A DNA stretch of 64,000 nt from NCBI GenBank assembly GCA_951799405.1, contig OX637354.1, forward strand, positions 930,001 to 994,000. Reading direction: 5' to 3'. Positions within the stretch are counted from its first letter, which is position 1. Every line of letters starts with the position of its first letter. The notes beneath the pieces are model-generated. The model was given only the letters and a program-made list of their open reading frames with translations, made no database searches and was not told the origin of the DNA. A program made the position numbers and the translations under genes. Of this stretch, positions 1 to 57,000 are shown piece by piece. Source of the DNA: Agapetus fuscipes (lineage: Eukaryota; Arthropoda; Insecta; Trichoptera; Glossosomatidae).

Positions 1-30
1 ATATTATCAATCAATAATTACTCATGATGG

Positions 31-267
31 ACCGGTCCGTAGCTCAGTGGTAACACTGCGGACTCTGAATGGGAAGGTTGTGAGTTCGAATCCCGGCGGA
101 GCACAAAAAATATACCATTTATATTTTCGAATTTGTTCTTCGCTGGATCGAAAAATTCATAAAACCTTTACCAATGACCGGTCACCAAAGGTCCATCCAG
201 CCTTACAGCAACTGGGTCTTGCTTGAGAATTGGCGCTTTGTAGCGACGACGATCAGGCTCGTAAAAA
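31..267 (+). mobile_element. tRNA-headed SINE (group 2)
   Basis: Head CCGGTCCGTAGCTCAGTGGT with B-box GAGTTCGAATCCC, then CACAAAAAATATACCATT and CATCCAGCCTTACAGCAACT. The 3' part is cut by the next SINE. Confidence 0.8.
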
Positions 268-530
268 GGTCGATAGCTCAATTGGTAGAATGCTTGCATT
301 CCATGCCGAGAGCAAGGGTTCGATCTCAAAAGTTTACTCAGCCTTCACAAGAAATGAGAACCAGCCGCCCCGGGAGCTGGGAAACCCCTTATTCAACTGA
401 AAGTGGTTGGTGTGAGGCCGGACCACTTACCTTTAAAAATAAATAGGTCCCGAAGCGCCAAATGCGATCCCTTCGGGGATAATGCAAGCAAGAAGTTACA
501 CTATATGTGTAGCTTAGTTGCATTTTAGTT
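268..530 (+). mobile_element. Group 1 SINE, internally deleted
   Basis: TCGATAGCTCAATTGGTAGA head. The segment between the B-box and GTTTACTCAGCC is missing. Ends TATGTGTAGCTTAGTTGC. Confidence 0.8.
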
Positions 531-626
531 GCATGTAAAATGTAAAAAATGGTTCATCTTGCCAATGTCATCCCCGTTTCAGCGAATATTTATGTAAGCA
601 AGTAGGTACCTACTTAAATTTTGATA

Positions 627-1295
627 CCTTAAAGGTAAAACTGAATAAGTGACATATTTAGCTATCACGGGTTTCTCAGATAAATGCACCTTTTACCTAT
701 TTTCTACGAGAGAAAACATAAAAAAGTGTGAAAATCCTGCAGCTTAAAAAAAATTATGAGCACTTCTTTTAGTTCACTTAAGTACTGTTACGATTTTTGG
801 GGTTCGAAAGTCTTTCAATAAACAACACTGGTCTTCTTTTACATTTATTTATTTTACACTTTTAAATTTATTTTACACTTTTAAATGTATTTTAACAAAG
901 ACACTCTCGACTATTACTACTGGTTTTAGTTCACTGGTCAAATTTGTTCGTTGTATTGGTGAAGCTCACAGATGACTGACCCCTAGTGCAAGCAATAAGC
1001 GTCTTATATACTCTTTACAACAGTATTATCTAGAAACTATATTCGCTAGACAGTTACAGAATTAAGGAAAGATTCAACTAATCATTATTTCTAGACGCTT
1101 CAAGTACTTTATTTAATTATTCCTACCCACACATACTTATGAGGATTCCTATTACATAGCTATAACTAATACCTATACTTATTTTAATATTACCTATTTA
1201 CATAACGCTACTATGAGAAGTTACCCGAAATAAAATGTTTTATCCACGATTGTTCAAATAAGCGAATCAGCACTTATTCAGTTTTACCTTTAAAG
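627..1295. mobile_element. MITE with AAAGGTAAAACTGAATAAGTG ends
   Basis: CCTTAAAGGTAAAACTGAAT at the left and its inverse at 1271-1295. Interior motifs GGGTTTCTCAGATAAATGCA and ATGAGAAGTT recur in 50482-50722. About 630 nt upstream of GGT exon 1. Confidence 0.65.
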
Positions 1296-1922
1296 TGGCA
1301 AAGTAGTGTTTTATCTTTCTTTTATAATCCTCACAATAATTTTATTAATCCAAGCCGCACATTTACGATCGCATTGTAAAAAAAATCGTAAAACGTCAAA
1401 AATACAAAACACTCACTGATAAGTAAAACAACATTAGTGCCTATTCAAGTTTTTGGCATTTCAAATCGTCTTAGTAAAAAATTTTCCGCACAGCTATCTG
1501 AGCTGCATTCAAATCTAAATAAAAATCAAATAAGTGCAACTAAAAGTGAATTTTACCGTAAATATAATACATCCAAATGTCAAGAGTCTGCTGGCTAGCA
1601 AAGACTCGTTTTTTTCCGTTCACTGGATGCTCGTTTTAGTTGTTGGTATAAAAAATTAACGTACCTTACGACTTAACCTAAAGTTAGTGTACATTCTAAT
1701 TTTGACAGAAAAACTTCATTAAACCCGTTTAAAAGATTGTGTGAAAAACAATTAAATTTTTTTGATGCAAAGTTTACTTTAAAAACCGATAGAGTTGTTT
1801 CCGTTTATGAAAATACAATTCATTGTTTACAATAGTGACTGAAAGTGTTTTAAAACTCATTTTTCCCGTTTATTTAAGTTTTATTACAAACTTTTGGAGT
1901 GTGTTATTGTTTTGTGTTACCG
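1296..1922 (+). other. Upstream region of GGT exon 1
   Basis: AT-rich and free of recognised repeats. The promoter is presumably here, but I see no clear TATA or initiator. Confidence 0.3.
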
Positions 1923-47855
<45,933 letters not shown>

Positions 47856-47919
47856 AACCTGGCTGTGATTCTCTGTGCGGCAGAGCCTCTAACACATCAC
47901 CCGAGCTGCTGTCTAATCT

Positions 47920-48089
47920 GGGCTGGAAGTCTCATCACCACGGTAAATCTTACCTACCAAATATCGGTAATATTTGTGTGAAGAATAATCAGCTGTTCAC
48001 TGGCGTCCATCTTGGATTGACAGGTCTTCATACAAATATTACCGATATTCGGTAGGTAAGAATTACCGTGGTGATGAGACTTCCAACCC
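47920..48089. mobile_element. Hairpin MITE just after the GGT stop
   Basis: 170 bp. GGGCTGGAAGTCTCATCACC at the left is inverted at the right (GGTGATGAGACTTCCAACCC), with a further palindrome at TTACCTACC...GGTAGGTAA. Homologous to the interior of the GGCTATTC MITEs. It starts 65 nt after the GGT stop and so lies in the probable 3' UTR. Confidence 0.75.
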
Positions 48090-48095
48090 TGAGTT

Positions 48096-48985
48096 GCAAA
48101 GATATGTAACATTAAGGATTCACATTATATCGACGGCTAAAAAGCAGTAAATAAGCGACATAAACTAAATTCCCACCCCACTAAAAACCCACACCGAAAC
48201 GAAGGACAATGAGCAAAACACAACAAAACTCCAACCAGATAGCAACAACAGGCGACCGAGGAGACAGCGAAGAGCGCCACGCCGTTATAACAGCTCACCT
48301 TCTACTCGTAAAGGCGAAACGTTGGCAGATAAAAAAAGCTGCATGTAGACCATGGTCTAACCCGAAAAACCACAAAAACAATTCATTAAAATACGACCAT
48401 GAAAGTGTTAGTGAAAGTTTAAAACTTAAACTAAATCGTTCAGGAGAGCAGTTGCAAGTTTGAGATTGCAGAAAAATGCCATAACTTTTTTATTTGTTAT
48501 CATATCGTTAAAATCAAAACACCTCTAAAATTAAAATAAATTAAGGCATTCCTGTTAATGTGGTTTTACAACGTTTTACAATTTTTTTATGTCACAGGCG
48601 CCTTTAGGACAAAATCTTGTCGGTTACACCAAAACCATACTTGGAACACACAGTTGTTTACTTGGGCATAAACAACACAAAAATAATCGTAGAGCTATGG
48701 GAGTTAGCGCATTAGAAAGAGAAGAAAAATTGAAATAGGACGGCATTCATGACTCATATTTGACAAAACTGTCGCTACTGCCTTTTAACCGTCGATATGC
48801 ATTTTCACAAGCAGACACGTATAAGTTTGCGCTTAAACATGCCGCATGTGGACTAACAATATAAAAACCCGAATCTCAAATGAACATACACCCTGCAACT
48901 CTCTCTGACCTTCCCTGAAACAGGGGTGACATTGGCAAAGTGAACCATCTTCTACAGCATGGGTGGTCAGCCGCATACTCAGGTC
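48096..48985 (-). mobile_element. RTE 3' UTR copy split by the 666-bp TIR element
   Basis: Pieces 48096-48129 and 48796-48985 join across the insertion at ...CACATTA-TA-TGCATTTTCACAAGC. Confidence 0.75.
48130..48795. mobile_element. Non-autonomous TIR element related to 51583-56578
   Basis: 666 bp. Ends TCGACGGCTAAAAAGCAGTA and the reverse complement of CTGCCTTTTAACCGTCGA, flanked by TA. AAGCGACA follows the left end and TGTCGCT precedes the right. The host is an RTE 3' UTR copy on -. It carries the nearest poly(A)-like signals downstream of GGT. Confidence 0.75.
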
Positions 48986-49249
48986 AGCCGCATACCACAG
49001 CTCATTATAAAGTGCCATCTCTGTTAAATTGTCACAAACACACAATCTCAAATTAATCTAATCATTAATATTTTGCTTTTCATCTCTTTGTTGAAATGTT
49101 TGTATTTTTATATATTGTCTCAAATTATATTTAAGGGTGTTATCTCTGTATTGCGATTACTTCATTTTTAAATCAATATTTTATTATTGTTAACGTTGAG
49201 CATGTTGATCACAAAAAGTGGATGTTCTTAAAATCTAAATAAAAAAATG

Positions 49250-49412
49250 CAACCAAGCCAAACATAATGTGTAACTTCTTGCCACCTTCGCATTGCATTC
49301 GCGTCGCACCCGAGGGGACTGGTATTCATTTCTTGAGAAGTCTGAGTAAACCATTCCGTTATTTTATTTTGGGATTGAAATAAGCACCAAAAGAAATCAT
49401 TTCTGACACCTT
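49250..49412 (-). mobile_element. Group 1 SINE, headless
   Basis: AATGTGTAACTTCTTGCC to AAATCATTTCTGACACC. Confidence 0.7.
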
Positions 49413-49713
49413 TGTACAATTGTTATGAAAATAAATGAGTAGACAGCAGTGGCGAAGGGTGCCATACAAGCCGGTTCCCATCGGCTTCCCTTTTAAAATG
49501 ATGTAACAAAGGAGTTAAAAAATATAGGCACAAATAAAAAATACATTTAAAACCAAAGAAACAATACATATTTTTTCCCCATTGAAACCATGCAGTCTAC
49601 TTTATTATCATTTCTGCCTCATTGTAAACGGGACACCAATGGAAACCGGCTTGTATGGCACCCTTCGCCACTGGTAGACAGATATTTGTACGAACCGTTA
49701 GTGGAGTAACTAC

Positions 49714-49755
49714 TCTCAACGTTTCGTTGGCAACGTAGCCCACATCGTCAGGAGA
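49714..49755 (-). ncRNA. Candidate minimal hammerhead ribozyme
   Basis: On -: stem I TCTC/GAGA, core CTGACGA, stem II GTGGGC/GCCAAC (one mismatch), GAAA, stem III AC/GT, cleavage base T. Same layout as 9640-9681. Confidence 0.5.
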
Positions 49756-49851
49756 CACCCTCTCTGTGCGACGACTGAGGATGAACTTCATCAGTTCATC
49801 AAGTTTTTACAGCATAGGGGTCAGCCTCATACCAACTTACAAGTCAATGAA

Positions 49852-50098
49852 CTTTAATCTATAATCTAAGTTGCAAGGATATATTCATTTGAAGCTCTCA
49901 GATGTATGCCCACAAACAAACACGTGTAGTTCGCGTTTACAAATGCTGATTGTGTACTTACAAATAAAATCCAAACCTCAAATGAACATAAGCCCCACAA
50001 CTTTTGCCGACCTTCCCTGAAACAGGGGTGACATTGGCAAAGTGAACCATTTTTTACAGTATGGGTGGTCAGCCTCATACCAACCTATAAGTCAAGGA
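49852..50098 (-). mobile_element. RTE 3' UTR copy
   Basis: TTTAATCTATAATCTAAGTT to CCTATAAGTCAAGGAA. Confidence 0.85.
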
Positions 50099-50481
50099 AT
50101 CAGTATTAAAAATCATCCTACTAGGTTAATCAATGTATTTTTCACTCATTCTATTTATGTGTTGAATATATGCAATAATATTGGAATGAAAACCTTAAAA
50201 AAAGATAATTTAATAATAGTTTTGTGACTTAAACTGACACAAAATAAAATTAAGTTGGAAGAGTCCGTAATTCCCTCGACAGGACTAACCCTAGTCCTTG
50301 GCAACCAAAAACAGAATACTAATTGTCCCAGATTACCCCGGCTTTTTTTCCCAACTCCAATGCTAGTTTCATTCAGCCTAAAGTTTTAGAACCTTTTGTC
50401 AAAAATCTTAATTGTATTGTAATTAAATAAATTATATCAATGTTTGAGTATCGCCTCATCTTCTGTATATTAAAAAATAAT

Positions 50482-50722
50482 AAAAAAAAACTGAACAAGT
50501 GACATATTAAGCTAACATGGGTTTCATAGATAAATGCACCATTTTTCCTACCTTCTACGAGAGAAAACACTAAGAGAGTGTGCAAATCCTGTAGTTAAGA
50601 AGTTTTCATGAGCACTGCCTTATAATGAGTTCACTTACTATGAGAAGTTGCCACTCAATAAAATGTTTAATCCACGATTTCTCAAACCAGTGAATCAGCA
50701 CTTATTCAGTTTTACCTTTAAG
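50482..50722. mobile_element. MITE of the same family, short copy
   Basis: AAACTGAACAAGTGACATAT to CACTTATTCAGTTTTACC. Lies near the COX6A poly(A) signal. Confidence 0.6.
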
Positions 50723-50952
50723 GTGACGATATGTACAAAGTGTTACCATATAAAATATTATAAATGAAAATCAGTTACCGTTTAAATAGACATTTATTAT
50801 AAACGAAATAATTTACAGAAATGTTTTGTTTAACAATTAAATCATAATTAATTAATGTTGGAAATAAGAAAAATAAAATATTTTTTAAACATTTCGCACG
50901 ATGATGTCATCACTTATTTTCCTACATTGCGTTCCTAGTGTGGCTGCCCTGT

Positions 50953-51048
50953 TTAGTGATGGCCGCCGTCGTCTTCATAACCGGTGGGCAGAGCGTTCAC
51001 GTGCGGGTTGTGGAAGAGCCCCTTCACTCCCTCACCCCAGGGGAATCT
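50953..51048 (-). CDS. COX6A1: COX6A exon 3 (C-terminus, stop)
   Basis: Residues 84-114: [20 protein letters not shown], then [11 protein letters not shown] and TAA. Acceptor ATTCCAG. It lies about 7.4 kb from exon 2, across the large TIR element 51583-56578. Confidence 0.95.
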   Translation of the reverse strand, partial: RFPWGEGVKGLFHNPHVNALPTGYEDDGGHH

Positions 51049-54000
51049 CTGGAATTCAAATAATGTTACCGTTAGCAACACTTTCCCAATAGATGCTGAT
51101 TACAGAAGACAAGCAGTAGAGGAAGACCGAGAAAGGTATGGATGGACCAAATTTCCGAAATTGCGAATGAATGGCATATCCAGTCATAATAAAAGGAGAG
51201 CCTGCATGAAGAAGGTTATGACTGTGAAATGAAAGAAGTGTGTAAGGACAGAAAGTAATGGCGGTTGATCCGTGATGTTGGCGACTAGGGTTTTATAAAT
51301 AAGAATTTGTTTTCTGTTAGTTTTTGAAGTCCATACATATTATTATTGGTTGATTTTAAAAATGTAATTTGTTGTGTATGTTCCTTGACTTATAGGTTGG
51401 TATGCGGCTGACCACCCATGCTGTAGAAAATGGTTCACTTTGCCAATGCACCCCTGTTTTCAGGGAAGGTCGGCAAGAGTTGCAGGGTGTATGTCCATGT
51501 GAGATTCGGGTTTTTATATTGTAGGACCACATGCGGCATGTTTAAGCGCGAACTTGTGCATGCCTGTTTCTGAAAGTGCATATCGACGGTAAAAAGCCTA
51601 TTTGACTTAAGCGACATCATGGGCGATATTGAGTTATATACATCGTTTTTCTCAGTTTTTCAAGCTGCGTCGAATGGTCTAACTTTTGGCGCTATCAGAT
51701 AACTTTTTTGTCGCTTAAGTCATAAAGCACCTTGTATGGCGTTTATAAATTTCATGGACTGATGTCCCACGATTTATGACACTTTTTAACGAAATGTCGT
51801 TAAAGTATACTCTTACAAGTTGTTGGTGGTGCATATCCTAAATGTACTTGACGACTTGAGAGTGGACGAGGTAGTTAAGTTAGATAGGCATGCTGTGTAT
51901 ACAATATTCAAAGTCGCATAAGTAATTTCACTTTATCATAAAAAATATGACTTTGTCGTATAAATTAATAAGACTCATAGTGGATCTATCACAAATGGTG
52001 CTTAAATCATATATCCTCCTTTTATTTACTAAATGACTGTCGGTTCAGCATTAAGCGTTCTTGCAATACATCACTGGTGATGTCGCTTGAGCAAAGTGTC
52101 CTTCCAAATTTTTATAATAGAACTGGCGCATAAGCTATTTATCTTCAAGATCAATGTAATGATTATTGGCATTTGAATCTACTCAAACAAATGATTTTGG
52201 AATGGTCGTTGGCGTTTAAGCTGCACCAAATAAACATGGGTTGTCGTTTAATGTAGTCTTGTGTGAATAGAGATGCATTGAAGATGTCGCTTCAGTAGTA
52301 TGTTGAGCGTGCTATCGGTTGGTTGATGCTCTGCAACGCCAGGATCTGAGTCAACACTCGGAATCGATGTATCTACGGGAAGTTATTGTTTGTTGTCAAT
52401 GAAAAATATGTCCATATTTTATTACTGTTGACAAGTGGATGTTCACAAAATGAGTATCTATGTTTACATAATTATATTATATATAATTATATACGATACT
52501 AAACGCAACGCAACAAAGCTACACATATAGTGCCACTTCTTGCCGCGTTATCCCCGAAGGGGTCGCATGTGGCGAGTTGAACCTATTTATTTTTACAGGT
52601 AAGGGGGCCGGCCTTACGCCAACCACTTCAGTAGAAGTGGAGGTTTTCCAGCTCCCGAGGGTGCTGGTACTCATTTCTTGTGAAGGCTGAGTAAACCTTG
52701 CCGGTATTTTATTTTAGGGTTTGAAATAAACACCGAAACGGGAAATCATTTCTGACACCCTCGGTGGGATTCGAACCCGAGCTTTCGGCATGGAATGCAA
52801 GCACTCTACCACCTGAGCTATTGACCGGTCAGTCTGCTGCAATACTGCTTACTTAAATTTTAATTAAATTTTATTAAGCAGTATCCAGTGAAATATTCCA
52901 GTGAAAAAAAAACACATTGATTGAAAAGGAGTAGTTGTTCCCAAAAACAAAGATGCGAACCCCCTGCTATACTGGTAATGATGCGAGTACAAAGACGTGC
53001 ACCAATAAATGTGAGAAATAACAGAAGACGAAGTTTATTTCCACATTATTGGAAGATTGAAAATTAAGCCACGAAAGAGTGGCTAGTGGCAATGACAAAA
53101 AGGGAAAAAATAAGCGAAAAAGATCGAAAGACTCCGACAAACATCATTATACATTTTTATATTTCATAAATGAAGGTGAAAAGAGAAAACAGGTGTGCCA
53201 AATTTTTTTGTTAAACACCCTTAACACATCACAAAAAAATCTTCACTTTACAGTATTTATTGCCATTCAAGGCTTCGCCAAAGAAGATTCCAGATGGAAA
53301 ATCATACGACCGAATAAAACCAAAGAGGTAATTATGCAAGTACTACAATCCTGTATTAAGAATTTACCAGCAGTTCCCTCACATTACTGTAGGCGCGACT
53401 CCAGTAAGCTTTACCTTCCGCAATCCTTGAAAAAAATTGAGCTATTTGTACACCCTCTATAAACTGGATTTAACCACTAAAGGGATGGATGTGGTAGGGG
53501 AACAGGTATTCAAAAATACGTTCAAAAACGATTTCAATATAGGTTTCCACATTCCTAAGAAAGATAAATGTGCGAAATGCCTGCGTTTTGAGAACAATAC
53601 AAGCGCCGAACTAGCTGAAATGAAAAATGGGGAAGGGAAACATTCAGACCAGAGATTCAAACTTCAGAAGCAGATCCATTCTTTAAGCAATAATGTATTG
53701 AGCACATCATTTGACCTTTAAAAGGTCTTAAATACACCATACGGGGAAAGCATGCTGTTGTACTATTCCAGGAAATACGGGATGTATAATTTAACGTTTT
53801 ACGAATCTGGAACAAGAGAAGGATTTTGTTTTTGCTGGGGTGAAGCAGATGGGTAAAGAGGAGCCACAGAGGTGTCAACTATATTAAACAAATATATCAA
53901 AAATGTTGACCAGAGGGGCACAGTTAAAACTTTATTACTATACAGTGATTCTTGCCCGGGGCAGAATAAGAACCGCACTGTTTTTGCCACAATCCACTAT

Positions 54001-57000
54001 ACATTGCATAATGTATGTAAAAACATCAGCACCATTCAACTCAACTACCTTCTTCCGGGTCACACATACATGCCTGTTGATTCTATGCACTCCGTGATAG
54101 AAGGCAGTGTGTCAAAAAATATTATTTGGGCTCCATCACCATGGAGCACAGTATTTGAGCTAGCTAGGAAATCACCCAAGCCTTATCATGTCGAAACTCT
54201 GCCATACCTACTGATTTTGTTGGGTGAAGTGGAATTTCCGATAAATATTTCAAAGGAAATTTACAAAGCAAAATAAACCGAATCGTACAATAAATAATTT
54301 GATTAAAAGCTATTGCAATGTGTACTTTTATGTAATGTTTCAATTCTTCTTTATTGCTATTATTTTGCTTGTTCTTAATTATGTGTTATCATTAATATTA
54401 TTTTATTAATTTGATTGAAGATTTAAATCAAAACACTGTTTTGTATTTTCACGATTAAAATCAATTTATTATTTAATTTACAAACGTTTTCGATAAAATA
54501 TCATCGATTTAAATTTTTGTATACCTGACGATGATATTTTATCGAAAACGTTTGTAAATTAAATAATAAATTGATTTTAATCGTGAAAATACAAAACAGT
54601 GTTTTGATTTAAATCTTCAATCAAATTAATAAAATAATATTGAATATGAATTTTCACAGTGTTAATACACAACCAATTCAAAATATAATGTTATCATTAA
54701 TTTGTGGTCTCAAATTACCTTTTTTAATTTATAATTTTTTTGAATGAATTCAAAACAAAACACTGTTTATTTGCACAATAAAATTTATTTAAAAATTTTA
54801 AAACCTTTAAAACAAATTACAAACGTTTTCGACCTAGTAGGTCATCATCAGGTTACCTTTTTTAGTTTACTGCTATTTTTTGCATTTATTTACTAATTAA
54901 TATTTCATATTTTGGCTCAATTAAAAAGATTTTTAGGAAAGTATCTATAATCTATAATCTATAATCTAAGTTGCAAGGATATATTCATTCAAAGCTCTCA
55001 GATGTATGCCCACAAACAAACACGTGTAGTTCGCGCTTACAAATGCTGATTGTGTACTTACAAATAAAATCCAAACCTCAAATGAACATAAGCCCTGCAA
55101 CTCTTGCCGACATTCCCTGAAACAGGGGTGACATTGGCAAAGTGAACCATTTTACTATTTTTTATTTTACTATTTTTTATTTTACTATTTTTATTTTTTT
55201 ATTTTATTTTATTTTAATAAAGTATACTTCTATTAATTATTCCTACCACAGTTCTTTCGTATCGAAAAATAAAACAGCCTTGTCTTTAAGTCAGATATAC
55301 CCTTTACGAATAGGCATTGTTTTTACGGATAAGTCATTTTACTTCTCAAGGTATAAACTTTATGTGGCGTATGCATTAAATAGCCCTATTTAAACAAAAG
55401 GAAAATATGGATTTAAGTCTTTTTACTTCGAAATAAAAAATGTTGAGTCGGTACTTAAGGCATTTTCATACATTTATGACAGAAAGTAAAATGGCGCATC
55501 AGTCATTTATCCTCAAATAATTATAATAAATAATAATAACAGGCTGATTTATTTTAAATTACACATGATAAGAGAGCGCCGTTTTTGTGTGTGTCACACC
55601 TCAAGGGCCCTCTCCGATCATGGATAAGACTTTCTAAACAAGTGTGCCTTGAGTGCTCCTCGAAATACACCCACAGATTTGGAGTTCTTCACTCCGGGTG
55701 GCAGTCTGTTCCACTCCACCGGCCCCGCAACACGGAAAGCGCGGTCTCCGAAGTTTGTACGAATCTGACGGCGCGGCTGAACCAAATTGACTACTCCATC
55801 ACCCGCAGATCTGAGTGTCTGCCTCCTAACACCCATTTCAACAGGTGAAATCATATCAGCCAGATAAGGTGGGGCCAAGCCATTGATGGCTTTATATACC
55901 ATTAAACAAACACGGAAGACCACCCTCTCCGGGAAACGAAGCCAATGAAGTTTTTTTAACAGCGGGGTGATGTGAGCGAATTTGGGAATTCCGAATATGA
56001 GTCTTGCTGCCGAATTCAACACAGATTGAAAGCGATTAAACTGTTTCTTCGGCTGACCACTATAAAGCGTCGAGCAATAGTCAATCCGAGACATCACAAA
56101 CGCACTCACCAGGGTCTTAACCGCATCTGACGGCAGACATTTTCTTATTGCCTTTATTTGGCGAAGCGAAAAAAAAGAAGAAGCTATTGTGGCATCTATT
56201 TGCCTATCCAGTGTCAGGTTACGATCCAGTAAGACTCCTAGAAGTCTTACCGAATCAGAAGGCTGGATTAGCTTACCTTCTATGGAGAGTGGTACTCTAT
56301 TCACCAGAAGGTGGTCACGCCTCGATGTGGCTGCCCAGAGTATTATGAATGCCAAATTGCTTAAACGACAGTATCTCAATAATGTATATGTTTATCTAAA
56401 ATCTACTTATGTTAAAAAAAAGCAAATCAAAAAAATTAGCTTTGCCTCCTTACATTTTATTTTATTTAATCCACTAACAAAAATGTTATGGCAGATAATA
56501 AAAAAAAAAAACAGTTTTTTGGCTCTCCTGTAAAATTGACTTTTTGTCGCTTAAGTCAAATAGGCTTTTTACCGTCGATATAATGTGACTCTTTAATGTT
56601 ACATATATTTTGCAACTTAGATTAGATTAGATTAGAAGCCGTCCAACCAGTACTAGCTTGGCTTATCCACCATTTGATTCAAACATGACCTTTAAATGAA
56701 ATTATCTCAAGAATCACATTCTACACAATCTGAGCTTAGAAAAAAACATACAACCCGATAATGTGAGAGTTGTTTTTAATATATTTAAAATCCATTTTTA
56801 GCATTCATAAGACACGTTGGTCCACACATTGCTCATGTGAAATTAACTCTGTTGGAGACAGACAAACAAGCACTATGGTGACGAATGACAAAATCCTAGA
56901 CATTGAGCTAACTAATGGACTTAGCATTTTAAAAATGTGGCGAAAAAGTATGTCTCACTTGGCCGGGATAGAGGCAGGACGGAAAGTCATAACTTCAATA

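Larger units (their letters stand above)
51583..56578 (+). mobile_element. TIR DNA transposon (about 5 kb) with TA target duplication and decayed transposase-like gene
   Basis: Ends TCGACGGTAAAAAGCC... and its reverse complement ...GGCTTTTTACCGTCGA are matched for about 34 bp and flanked by TA. The motif GTCGCTTAAGTC forms part of both TIRs (51604, 56546) and recurs, varied, near 51707, 51793, 51911, 51953, 52079 and 52293. Internal coding remnants lie at 53079-54276. Later insertions inside: a SINE (52500-52829), a palindrome (54394-54641), an RTE end (54947-55152) and a CR1-like LINE (55540-56345). Superfamily not determined. Confidence 0.8.

Noticed and set aside
31..110. tRNA gene at the start of the window, and similar heads elsewhere
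   Set aside because: A- and B-box are present, but the copies run into conserved SINE bodies, acceptor stems do not close, and many diverged copies occur.
48209..48463. 84-codon open frame after GGT as a gene
   Set aside because: Lies within the 666-bp non-autonomous TIR element; no conserved motif.
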